DNA of 64,000 nt from positions 1-64,000 of the forward strand of contig JANXYX010000016.1 in the NCBI GenBank assembly GCA_025408425.1. The letters are read 5' to 3'. This document shows positions 46,801-55,139 of the stretch, piece by piece. This stretch comes from Granulicella sp. Its GTDB lineage: Bacteria > Acidobacteriota > Terriglobia > Terriglobales > Acidobacteriaceae. Position 1 is the stretch's first letter; every line of letters starts with the position of its first letter. The notes beneath the pieces were generated by a model that ran no database searches, was not told the DNA's origin, and saw only the letters and a program-made list of their open reading frames with translations. The position numbers and the translations under genes were made by a program.

Positions 46801-47796
46801 CTACCCAGCCAGCGCAACCTGGATCGAATAATCCACATACAGCTCATAAATCGTCTCGTGGATTGCTTGGCACTGCACCTGAATCCCGCGCAGATACGCG
46901 ATCACGTCCTGACTCATAATCTCGTCCACGCTGCTATAGCTCAACGAAGCCTGCAGTCGTCCCGCCAGCCGTCGCAGCGGTTCCGCAAACCCCCGGCTGC
47001 TCTCCCCTTGGATCGCACTCAGAGCATGCTGCAGGCTATCGATCGAAAAACGCAGTGAGTGTGGAAACTCCACATCCAGCAGCAGAAACTCCAGAATCCG
47101 GTCTGGCGTCAGGTCAGCCGTATAAACCTTGCAGTAAGCCTCGAACGCCGTCGCAGAACGCAGCAGTCCCATCCAGTCCAGATACTCGTTCCCATCGAGA
47201 GAACCATCCGTGCTGCCCCAAAGCTCTTCGTGATACGCCTCCAGCAACTTGGCCGTCGCCGCTGCGCGTTCAATGTACCGTCCTACCTGGATGAACTGCC
47301 AGCCCTCGCCATGACTCATCGTCGAGTCGCTCACCCCTTGGAACTGGTGGACCGCCTCCATCACCTGCTGCAGAAACTCGATCGGTTGATCCACACTCCC
47401 CATCGCCGTGTTCACCAGCAGATCGCTCTGCAACTCCGGTCGTGTGATCTGCAGATACAAGCCGTTCAGTTGGTGCCACTGCTCCGTCGATATCTGCTCA
47501 CGCACGTGCCGCGAATTCTCCCGCGCTGAAATGATGCACGACACAATCGAAGCCTTATTCTCTGTATCGAACGCCAGCGCCCGCGTCAGCGCATAGGGGT
47601 CGCCCGTCCACTTCACATCCTTTGGATTCCCCAACGCCTGCAGCACGCGCAGCCAACGCCGGTCAGCGCTCGCAGCACTCTCATCCAGCATCAGGTTCAG
47701 GTTCACATCCAACAGTCGCGTCGCATGTTCCGCGCGCTCTAGATACCGGCTCATCCAATACAAACTATCCGCAACGCGGCTCAGCATCGGTATCAT
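46801..47796 (-). CDS. alpha-E domain protein
   Basis: The 331-residue, mostly helical protein starts with MLSRVADSLYWMSRYLERAEHATRLLD-like sequence (the family signature is spread over residues 4-30). It ends in EIMSQDVIAYL and a final helix. Alpha-E proteins almost always occur beside a circularly permuted ATP-grasp gene and a transglutaminase gene, as here. Their role is unknown. It starts 18 bases after the ATP-grasp stop and ends 40 bases before the transglutaminase start. Confidence 0.92.
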   Translation of the reverse strand: MIPMLSRVADSLYWMSRYLERAEHATRLLDVNLNLMLDESAASADRRWLRVLQALGNPKDVKWTGDPYALTRALAFDTENKASIVSCIISARENSRHVREQISTEQWHQLNGLYLQITRPELQSDLLVNTAMGSVDQPIEFLQQVMEAVHQFQGVSDSTMSHGEGWQFIQVGRYIERAAATAKLLEAYHEELWGSTDGSLDGNEYLDWMGLLRSATAFEAYCKVYTADLTPDRILEFLLLDVEFPHSLRFSIDSLQHALSAIQGESSRGFAEPLRRLAGRLQASLSYSSVDEIMSQDVIAYLRGIQVQCQAIHETIYELYVDYSIQVALAG

Positions 47797-47814
47797 CCCC
47801 CCTACAAGATCCAG

Positions 47815-49278
47815 CTAGCTCAAAACCCAGGTATCTTTACTTCCGCCACCCTGTGACGAATTCACCACCAGCGATCCGCGCTTCAGCGCCACACGCGTCA
47901 ATCCGCCCGGCACAATCGTCACCTTGTCGCCGTACAGAACATACGGCCGCAGGTCTACATGACGCGGCTCCAACTCATCCCCAATCAAACACGGTGCTCG
48001 CGAAAACGAGATCGTCGGCTGCGCAATATAGTTCCGCGGATCAGCCTCGATCTTCGCCGCAAACTCGTCCTGCTGTGCCTTCGTGGACTGCGGCCCAATC
48101 AGCATCCCGTAGCCGCCGCTCTCCCCCACCGCCTTCACCACCAGCTTGTCCAGATTCTGGAGCGCATATTGCCGCTCCTTCGGTCGAGACATCAGATACG
48201 TTTCCACGTTCTTCAGCACTGGCTCTTCACTCATGTAGTACTTGATGATGTCTGGCACATACGCATACAGCGCCTTGTCGTCAGCCACGCCCGTTCCAAA
48301 CGCGTTCGCCAGCGTCACATTGCCCGCGCGATACGCATTGAACAGCCCAGCCACTCCCAGAATCGAGTCCCCGCGGAACGCCAGCGGATCGATAAAGTCG
48401 TCATCCACGCGCCGGTAGATCACATCCACACGCCGCAACCCACTCGTCGTCCGCATGTAGACGACGTTGTCGTGCGTCACCAGGTCGCGTCCTTCTACCA
48501 GTTCGATTCCCATCTGCCGCGCCAGGTACGCATGCTCGAAGTAGGCCGAGTTGAACACCCCCGGCGACAGCAGCACGATATTCGGCTCAGGCCGCCCCTC
48601 TGGCGCCAGCGATCGCAGCGTCCCCAGCAGTAGTTGCGTGTACTGCTCAATCGGACGAACATTATACATGCTGAACAACTGAGGAAAGATCCGTTTCATT
48701 ACCCGCCGGTTCGTCAGCATGTAGCTCACGCCGCTCGGCACTCGCAGGTTGTCTTCCAGCACGACAAACTCGCCGTTCTCGAGCCGGATTAAATCCGTCC
48801 CGCACACTGCGATGTAAACATTCCGCGGCACTTGTAACCCAATCATCTGCCGCCGGAACTGCTTGCAGCTATACACCACTTCACGCGGCACAATCCCATC
48901 ATTCAGGATCCGTCCCTCGTTATAGATGTCTTTTAGAAAGAGGTTCAGCGCCGTAATCCGCTGCGCCAGTCCCCGCTCCACCGTCGCCCACTCCGCGCTG
49001 GTGATGATGCGCGGCAGCAAATCATAAGGAAAGATCTTCTCCGTGCCCTCTTCGCGGCCATACACCGTAAAAGTGATGCCCTGATTCAGAAAACTCAGGT
49101 CCGCAGCCTGCTTCCGGCGCTGCAACTCGTTCGCCGGAAGGGAAGCGAAGTGCTCCAGCAAAGGTTCATAGTGTGGATGCCGCTCGCCCGGACCAGAAAA
49201 CATCTCATCATAGGCATGGTCCAGCAGATAGTTCTTTAGCGCATTGTGCTCGAACTGTTTCGTCTGGGCTGTCTGCAT
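47815..49278 (-). CDS. circularly permuted type 2 ATP-grasp protein
   Basis: The 487-residue protein has the permuted ATP-grasp fold with metal and nucleotide residues around [12 protein letters not shown] and [13 protein letters not shown], plus [21 protein letters not shown]-grasp enzymes join a carboxylate to an amine, so it may be an amide or peptide ligase. ATG 49278 gives a normal family length. The frame is open upstream to TTG 49371, which would add 31 residues. It heads the unit with alpha-E and transglutaminase genes. The peptide product is unknown. Confidence 0.9.
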   Translation of the reverse strand: MQTAQTKQFEHNALKNYLLDHAYDEMFSGPGERHPHYEPLLEHFASLPANELQRRKQAADLSFLNQGITFTVYGREEGTEKIFPYDLLPRIITSAEWATVERGLAQRITALNLFLKDIYNEGRILNDGIVPREVVYSCKQFRRQMIGLQVPRNVYIAVCGTDLIRLENGEFVVLEDNLRVPSGVSYMLTNRRVMKRIFPQLFSMYNVRPIEQYTQLLLGTLRSLAPEGRPEPNIVLLSPGVFNSAYFEHAYLARQMGIELVEGRDLVTHDNVVYMRTTSGLRRVDVIYRRVDDDFIDPLAFRGDSILGVAGLFNAYRAGNVTLANAFGTGVADDKALYAYVPDIIKYYMSEEPVLKNVETYLMSRPKERQYALQNLDKLVVKAVGESGGYGMLIGPQSTKAQQDEFAAKIEADPRNYIAQPTISFSRAPCLIGDELEPRHVDLRPYVLYGDKVTIVPGGLTRVALKRGSLVVNSSQGGGSKDTWVLS

Positions 49279-49543
49279 AGGGTGGTCTGAGTATAAGGGC
49301 ACTTCCTCAACCCGCCAACTAGAAACCGCACCTACTCCCCAATTGAGGCCATCTTGCTGAAAATAGCTCAATTGCCAGCATCCAAGGCGCTGCCAGCCGA
49401 TAGATCCGCGATTTGACGCTCACTTAAATCCTCTCGCCCTTACATCTCCGCGGCCCAATTTGCCGTCCATCTAAATAATGGTGTTCGACATCCTCATCGT
49501 CCCCGCCGTCTTTAAGAAGAAAGAAAATAGGCACGACCCCTCA

Positions 49544-50881
49544 ATGAAAGCCCCTCTGCAACGGATTCGCACAGCTTTTGCCCTCCTCTTGGTTCTCCTC
49601 CTCCTCGCTCCTCGGCCCGCCAGCGCCTACTCCGTCCTTACCCACGAGGAGGTCGTCGACATGGCTTGGCTCCCGTACATCGTGCCTCTGCTCCGCGCCC
49701 GCTTTCCCAACCTCACCGACGACGACCTCCGCAACGCCCATGCCTACGCCTACGGAGGCTCAATCATCCAGGACATCGGCTACTACCCCTTTGGCAGCCA
49801 TCAGTTCTCTGACATCCTCCACTACGCTCGCACTGGCGACTTCGTCGCAACCCTCATCCGCGACTCCACCGATCTCAACGAGTATGCCTTCGGTCTCGGC
49901 GCCCTCGCCCATTACTGCGGGGACGTCTACGGCCATCCCTCCATTAACCAGGTCACCGCCGACGAGTATCCCAAGCTCCGCAGACGCTTCGGCAGAGCTG
50001 TCACCTACTCAGAAAATCCACTCGCCCACCTCCGCACCGAGTTCGGCTTCGACATCGTAGAGGTCGCACACGGCCGCTACTCTCAGCAGAACTACCGTGA
50101 TTTCATCGGTTTCCAGGTCTCCAAAGACCTCCTCAACCGGGCCTTTCTTGAAACCTATGGCATCCCCGTCGACTCCATCATGACCCACGAAGACCTCGCC
50201 ATCGGCTCCTATCGTCGAGCCGTCAGCAACCTCATCCCCAGAATGACCACCGTCGCCTTCGTCAGCTACAAGGACCAGATCCAGAAGGAAAACCCCGGCT
50301 TCCAGCGCGATAAGTTCGTCTACCGCCTCAAACGCACCGAGTTTGAAAAACAGTACGGCAAGCAATACGCCAACCCCGGTTTAGGCTCCCGCCTGCTGGC
50401 CTTCCTCATCCGCGTCCTTCCCAAGGTAGGCCCGCTCAAGTCCTTCAGTATCATGGTCCCCAACGCCGCCGACCAGGATCTCTACATCAAGAGCGTCAAT
50501 GGAACCGTCGACCACTACAACACACTGCTGGGCCAAATAAAGACTCCTTCGCCCAACAAAGCGGACAGTTCTATGAAGAACCTGCCCGAATTACAGGAAA
50601 TTGACCTCGACACCGGCAAGCCCACCCGTTTCGGGGAGTACAGGCTCGCCGATCTCGCCTACGCATTTCTTCTCGACAAGAATCTACACGACCAAAAGTC
50701 TCAAGCGATGCCAATGACGCCAGATGTCCGCCAAAGCTTCGTTGACTTCTATTCCGTCCGTACCGAACCCGCCTGGTACGCCCAAAAGCCCAAAGACTGG
50801 ATAAAACTGCAGCTAAACCTCACTACATTTGACTCAAATCCTCTTCCTGTGTCCCCGACGAAGCTGGCTGCGGTAGACTAA
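49544..50881 (+). CDS. secreted zinc-dependent phospholipase C-like protein
   Basis: The 445-residue protein has a signal peptide (FALLLVLLLLAPRPASAYS) and a zinc-dependent phospholipase C/S1-P1-like domain. Early His/Asp ligands are in VLTHEEVVDMAW, with DILHYARTGD and LGALAHYCGDVYGHPSIN further on. The mature enzyme may cleave phospholipid head groups outside the cytoplasm. ATG 49544 starts the signal peptide. The frame is open upstream to 49478 but without signal-like sequence. A separate unit, 75 bases before typA. Confidence 0.8.
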   Translation: MKAPLQRIRTAFALLLVLLLLAPRPASAYSVLTHEEVVDMAWLPYIVPLLRARFPNLTDDDLRNAHAYAYGGSIIQDIGYYPFGSHQFSDILHYARTGDFVATLIRDSTDLNEYAFGLGALAHYCGDVYGHPSINQVTADEYPKLRRRFGRAVTYSENPLAHLRTEFGFDIVEVAHGRYSQQNYRDFIGFQVSKDLLNRAFLETYGIPVDSIMTHEDLAIGSYRRAVSNLIPRMTTVAFVSYKDQIQKENPGFQRDKFVYRLKRTEFEKQYGKQYANPGLGSRLLAFLIRVLPKVGPLKSFSIMVPNAADQDLYIKSVNGTVDHYNTLLGQIKTPSPNKADSSMKNLPELQEIDLDTGKPTRFGEYRLADLAYAFLLDKNLHDQKSQAMPMTPDVRQSFVDFYSVRTEPAWYAQKPKDWIKLQLNLTTFDSNPLPVSPTKLAAVD

Positions 50882-50955
50882 AGGTGACGCGCATTTTCAC
50901 CTCCAGGCCTACCCCAAGCGCCCAAGCCTAAATCAGAACAGGACGTACCCCCGAA

Positions 50956-52794
50956 GTGAGTATCCAGACGACCGCCCAAGCCATCCGCAATATCGCCATC
51001 ATCGCCCACGTCGACCACGGTAAAACTACCCTCGTCGACGCCATGCTCCGCCAGTCCGGCACCTTCCGCTCCAACGAAGCCGTCGCAGAGCGCGTCATGG
51101 ACTCCAACGATCTTGAAAAAGAGCGCGGAATCACCATCCTCGCCAAAAACACCGCCATCCAGTATCACGACTCCAAGATCAACATCGTCGATACCCCAGG
51201 CCACGCCGACTTCGGCGGCGAAGTCGAGCGCGCCCTCAAGATGGTCGACGGAGTAGTCCTCCTCGTAGACGCTTCCGAAGGTCCTCTGCCCCAGACCCGC
51301 TACGTTCTCTCCAAGGCCCTCGAAGCCAAGCTCACCCCCATCATCGTCATCAACAAGATCGACCGTCCCGACGCCCGCTGCCAGGAAGTCCTGAACGAAG
51401 TCTATGACCTCTTCATCGACCTCGACGCAGACGAGTCCATCCTCGACTTCCCCGTCATCTATACCAACGGCAAAGCTGGCACCGCCACCATGGACCTCAA
51501 CGTCCCCGGCACCGACCTGCAGCCCCTCTTCGAGCTCATCTTCAAGACCATCCCAGCCGCCACCGGAACCGCCGATGGCGATCTGCAGGTGCTCGTCACC
51601 AACCTCGACTACTCCGACTACCTCGGCCGTCTCGCCATCGCCCGCGTCTTCAACGGCACGCTCAAGATCGGTCAGGAAGTTAATCTCTCCAAGCTCGACG
51701 GAACCCTCGTCCCGGTTAAGGTCACCAAGCTCTTCACCTTCAATGGCCTGAAGCGCGAAGACACCACCGAGACCGCTGTCGGAGACATCGTCGCCGTCGC
51801 CGGAATCCCCGGCATCACCATCGGCGAGAGCTTCTGCGCCCTCGAGAACCCCAAGCCGCTCCCCCCCATCAAGATCGACGAGCCCACCATCGCCATCGTC
51901 TTCTCGGTCAACAACGGTCCCTTCGCCGGTCGCGAAGGCAAGTTCGTCACCTCGCGCAACATCAAGGAGCGCCTCGAGAAGGAACTCCTCACCAACGTCT
52001 CGATCCGCCTCGAAGACACCGGCACCCCGGACAACTTCAAGGTCCTCGGCCGTGGTGAGCTCCAGCTCTCCGTCCTCATCGAAATGATGCGCCGCGAAGG
52101 CTTCGAACTCATGGCCTCACGCCCTCAGATCGTCACCAAGCGCATCGACGGCGAACTCATGGAACCCTCTGAAATCCTCACCATCGACATCCCGGAGAAC
52201 TTCGTCGGAACTGTCATCGAGCGCCTCGGACCCAGAAAAGGCGAGATGGTCAAGATGGCGAATCACGGCTCCGGCCGCGTCCGCATGGAATTCAAGGTCC
52301 CGTCGCGCGGCCTCATCGGGCTCCGCAACGAAATGCTCACCGAGACCCGCGGAACCATCGTCATGAACTCCATCGCCGGCGAATACATCCCCTACTCCGG
52401 CGAAATCCCGCAGCGCCCCACCGGAGCCCTCATCTCTGACCGCCAGGGTGTCACTACCATGTACGCGCTCGACGGCATTCAGGACCGCGGCATCCTCTTC
52501 ATCGGCGACGGTGCTGAAGTCTACGAAGGCATGATCATCGGCGAGCACTCCCGCGACAACGACCTCGACGTCAACTGCGTCCGCGAGAAAAAACTCACCA
52601 ACATGCGCGCCTCCGGCTCCGACGATGCAGTCCGCCTCGTCCCCTACAAACAACTCACCCTCGAGCAGTCCATCGAGTTCATCGCAGACGACGAACTCGT
52701 AGAGGTCACCCCCAAGTCCCTCCGCATGCGCAAGAAAATCCTCCAGGCAAACCGACGCCCCAAGGGAACCCGCGGCGGCTCCACCCTCGAGTAA
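50956..52794 (+). CDS. typA: ribosome-associated GTPase TypA/BipA
   Basis: The 612-residue translational GTPase has the G-domain motifs [10 protein letters not shown] (G1), RGITILAKN (G2), DTPGHADF (G3) and NKIDRPDA (G4). The C-terminal BipA domain includes [11 protein letters not shown] and [14 protein letters not shown]. It binds the ribosome and supports 50S assembly and growth under stress. It starts at GTG 50956. A strong terminator follows 21 bases after the stop. Confidence 0.96.
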   Translation: MSIQTTAQAIRNIAIIAHVDHGKTTLVDAMLRQSGTFRSNEAVAERVMDSNDLEKERGITILAKNTAIQYHDSKINIVDTPGHADFGGEVERALKMVDGVVLLVDASEGPLPQTRYVLSKALEAKLTPIIVINKIDRPDARCQEVLNEVYDLFIDLDADESILDFPVIYTNGKAGTATMDLNVPGTDLQPLFELIFKTIPAATGTADGDLQVLVTNLDYSDYLGRLAIARVFNGTLKIGQEVNLSKLDGTLVPVKVTKLFTFNGLKREDTTETAVGDIVAVAGIPGITIGESFCALENPKPLPPIKIDEPTIAIVFSVNNGPFAGREGKFVTSRNIKERLEKELLTNVSIRLEDTGTPDNFKVLGRGELQLSVLIEMMRREGFELMASRPQIVTKRIDGELMEPSEILTIDIPENFVGTVIERLGPRKGEMVKMANHGSGRVRMEFKVPSRGLIGLRNEMLTETRGTIVMNSIAGEYIPYSGEIPQRPTGALISDRQGVTTMYALDGIQDRGILFIGDGAEVYEGMIIGEHSRDNDLDVNCVREKKLTNMRASGSDDAVRLVPYKQLTLEQSIEFIADDELVEVTPKSLRMRKKILQANRRPKGTRGGSTLE

Positions 52795-52815
52795 CCTCCG
52801 CAACTCAACAAACCC

Positions 52816-52862
52816 AAACGGCTGGACGATCCCAAAGATCATCCAGCCGTTTTTCTTGTTTT
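52816..52862 (+). terminator. rho-independent terminator after typA
   Basis: AAACGGCTGGA-C-GATC and GATC-A-TCCAGCCGTTT form a 15-bp stem with one C-A mismatch and loop CCAAA, followed by TTCTTGTTTT. Confidence 0.85.
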
Positions 52863-52913
52863 ATTTTCTCCCGCCCAAAATCTTGTCATCCTGAGACTAA
52901 GAAGGAAAATGCT

Positions 52914-53173
52914 GTGAATGAACCTCCCGTAGAGAGAGAGACAATTCGCAATATCAACAAAATCGAATCAAGCAGCTTGTTCGGACGAATTACCCCTCAC
53001 TGAAGGTTGAATTCGAACACGCTCAATCTATGCGATTCCGATTGCGGAACGGGGCAAAGATCGTAGGCTCCGTTAAGGAGCAGGAGAAACTTCTTGTAAC
53101 TGAGGTGGCCGATAAAAGCGATTCGGCGTTGCTTCTTCTAATTGGGGGCGCTTTCAATCCGTCCGAGACTTAG
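52914..53173 (+). pseudogene. decayed or frameshifted small gene
   Basis: A good ribosome binding site (AAGGA, 7 bases before GTG 52914) starts a frame that reads NEPPVERETIRNINKIE but stops after 29 residues (TGA 53001-53003). Another frame then reads on as QNRIKQLVRTNYPSLKVEFE and GAKIVGSVKEQEKLL to TAG at 53171-53173. Joining the two by one frameshift gives a plausible protein of about 85 residues. I do not recognise the family. A further coding-like scrap ending FKGGDFRCIVVVGK lies at about 53195-53260. The stretch is more AT-rich than its surroundings and borders a toxin-antitoxin pair, suggesting a degraded acquired segment. Confidence 0.35.
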
Positions 53174-53270
53174 CTTCGGACTGATAAAGAAGAACGCAAT
53201 CGCCGAACACCGCTTCAAAGGCGGCGACTTCCGCTGCATAGTAGTCGTAGGCAAATAGCCTAAAACTATC

Positions 53271-53594
53271 TCAGGCCAGCATCTTCAACCCATGCTTCTG
53301 CACAATTTCCAGAAGCTTCAAAGCCATTCCACTAGGCCGCTTCGCGCCTGACTCCCACTTCTCCACGGTCGATTCGCTGGTATTGAGGTAGCGGGCAAAA
53401 ACCGGCTGACTGACCTTATATTTCAGGCGAATCTTCTTGATCTGCTGCGGCTGAATCGGAGTAGGAACGGACAGACATGATTGGTCAAAGTGCCGCATCG
53501 TCGCCTTATCCATCGCGCCAATCTTGAAGAGTGCAGAGGCTGACGAGTGGATTGCCTCAGACATATCGTCCTTGTACTTACGCTTGGTCGCCAT
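53271..53594 (-). CDS. higA: HigA-type antitoxin (XRE helix-turn-helix)
   Basis: The 107-residue protein has a basic N-terminus (MATKRKYKDD) and a C-terminal XRE helix-turn-helix domain: QIKKIRLKYKVSQPVFARYL, then SESTVEKWESGAKRP. It should neutralise the toxin encoded upstream and bind the operon promoter. ATG 53594 lies inside the toxin gene end (17-base overlap), so the two are translationally coupled with the toxin first, as in HigBA modules. An inverted repeat just before the toxin start is the likely operator. Confidence 0.87.
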   Translation of the reverse strand: MATKRKYKDDMSEAIHSSASALFKIGAMDKATMRHFDQSCLSVPTPIQPQQIKKIRLKYKVSQPVFARYLNTSESTVEKWESGAKRPSGMALKLLEIVQKHGLKMLA

Positions 53595-53961
53595 GGCATA
53601 TCTCCGTCCAGAGTTTTGTCTCAATCAGTTTGTCCACTTGCCGTTTCGTCAAAGCCGCATAGCTCTTCGCGAGTATCCGATAGTCAAGCAGTTTGTCGTT
53701 CGGAATATTGGCTTGGTCTTTCTTCGCAAACAAATATTCATAAACCCAATACCGGCCTGCCTTGGCCACAATAATAGACCGGTGCATGTTCTTGTTCAGA
53801 CGCTTCTTGAAGACGCCACCGCCCAGATCGTCAGCCTGCCCCAACATCACTTGCTGAATGGCCGCGCAAAGCTCCTCATCAAAGATGTGTGCCTTCTTCG
53901 CTGCTTTGGAAAACCATGAAGTTCTGAAGACTCGGTCCGTGATCTTACTCTGCGGGGCCAT
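53578..53961 (-). CDS. higB: RelE/HigB-type toxin (pfam06296-like)
   Basis: The 127-residue protein fits the RelE-like toxin family recognised by FRTSWFSKAAKKAHI, LGGGVFKKRLNKN, KAGRYWVYEYLFAKKDQANI and DYRILAKSYAAL. These toxins usually cut mRNA on ribosomes. The start MAPQSK at 53961 is chosen because an operator-like inverted repeat lies immediately upstream. The frame is open 15 bases further. The gene precedes and overlaps the XRE antitoxin gene. Confidence 0.87.
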   Translation of the reverse strand: MAPQSKITDRVFRTSWFSKAAKKAHIFDEELCAAIQQVMLGQADDLGGGVFKKRLNKNMHRSIIVAKAGRYWVYEYLFAKKDQANIPNDKLLDYRILAKSYAALTKRQVDKLIETKLWTEICHGDQA

Positions 53962-53965
53962 AAGA

Positions 53966-53990
53966 AAAAGTAGCACCTGGTCCTACTTTT
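53966..53990. promoter_or_regulatory. operator-like inverted repeat of the HigBA module
   Basis: AAAAGTAG and CTACTTTT form a perfect 8-bp inverted repeat around 9 bases, ending 5 bases before the toxin start. Location and symmetry fit binding by the dimeric XRE antitoxin to repress the operon. Confidence 0.6.
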
Positions 53991-54256
53991 AGCAACCCCT
54001 ATCTGCTAAGCAAACCGTCACCCAAAACTTGACAAAATCCGCCCTCCACAAGCCCCGAAGAAACCAGAAAACCCGCCAATCCGGGCCATTCTCCAAAGAC
54101 CTAACCCATTATCTTAAAATACTTTGCCAGCCTAGAACCCCATAAAACAAGACTTTTCCTCATCATCTCAAATGAAGTCCAGACCTATCCCCAATCAATC
54201 GAAGACTTTGCGCAATATTGATGGGGGAGGGGGAGATGTGCCTTCCAGACGCAAAA
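53991..54256. other. intergenic region without recognisable gene
   Basis: AT-richer DNA between the HigBA module and the superoxide dismutase terminator. I see no gene with a ribosome binding site and no repeat. Confidence 0.45.
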
Positions 54257-54278
54257 AGGGCTGCCCGCAGGCAGCCCT
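54253..54278 (-). terminator. rho-independent terminator of the superoxide dismutase gene
   Basis: On the minus strand AGGGCTGCC and GGCAGCCCT form a perfect 9-bp stem with a 4-base loop, followed by TTTT. It lies 27 bases past the stop codon. Confidence 0.85.
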
Positions 54279-54304
54279 CTCACTTCCGCAACGCAACCGC
54301 GAAT

Positions 54305-54916
54305 CTACTTCTTCGCCGTCGCAAACCGCTTGTTGATCTCATCCCAGTTCACAACATTCCACCAGGCCGCCAGATAATCCGGCCGCTTGTTCTGATACTT
54401 CAGGTAGTAGGCATGCTCCCAGACGTCATTGCCCAGAATCGGGTAGAGCCCCTGCGACAGCGGACTGTCCTGATTCGCCGTCGTCACAATCTTCAGCTTG
54501 CCGCCATCAAAAACCAGCCAGCCCCAGCCGGAGCCAAACTGCTTCGTCGCCGCCTCGTTAAACTGCTTTTTGAAGTCCTCAAACGATCCAAAATCAGCCG
54601 TGATCTGTGCTGCAATGTCACCGGTCGGCGCACCGCCGCCCTGAGGCTTCATGATCTCCCAGAACAGCGTGTGGTTCACATGTCCGCCACCGTGGTTCTG
54701 GACCACCTTACGAATATCTTCAGGAATGCTCGCCAGGTTCTTCACCAGTTCCTCAGGAGACTTCGATCCCAGCTCGGGATGCTTCTCAATCGCGCCATTC
54801 AGGTTTGTCACATACGCCTGATGATGCTTGTCATGGTGAAGTTTCATCGTCGCTTCGTCAATAAAGGGCTCAAGCGCCGCATAGTCATACGGTAGGGGGG
54901 GAAGTTCGTAGGCCAC
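54305..54916 (-). CDS. sodA: Fe/Mn superoxide dismutase
   Basis: The 203-residue enzyme converts superoxide to oxygen and hydrogen peroxide. Metal ligands fall in [22 protein letters not shown] and [19 protein letters not shown] is the dimer/active-site region. The [10 protein letters not shown] form favours manganese, but metal choice is not proven. GTG 54916 is chosen because AGGAGAT lies at good spacing and the protein then starts [11 protein letters not shown], as homologues do. The frame is open further upstream but that part has no SOD similarity. No signal peptide. Confidence 0.94.
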   Translation of the reverse strand: MAYELPPLPYDYAALEPFIDEATMKLHHDKHHQAYVTNLNGAIEKHPELGSKSPEELVKNLASIPEDIRKVVQNHGGGHVNHTLFWEIMKPQGGGAPTGDIAAQITADFGSFEDFKKQFNEAATKQFGSGWGWLVFDGGKLKIVTTANQDSPLSQGLYPILGNDVWEHAYYLKYQNKRPDYLAAWWNVVNWDEINKRFATAKK

Positions 54917-55139
54917 GTGATATCTCCTGTTTTTATCGAAATCCGTCTCACGAATCTCTTGTGTTTGGGCACGCCAGACAATCCGGCGCGGTTCACCATA
55001 TTTCGATGCCGTCCGCGCATTTCGCGATGCACTCGGCGCGGCCACGGAATCCTCGAATCATAGCGCATCCGTATCATTCCCTGTCCCTTTATCCGCTTCT
55101 TCTCCCATTCTGTGGACTTTTAGGTTCTAATAAATTTTA

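Noticed and set aside
52795-54300. Possible insertion sequence around the toxin-antitoxin pair
   Set aside because: No transposase gene, terminal inverted repeats or target duplication could be seen; only a decayed gene and the HigBA module.
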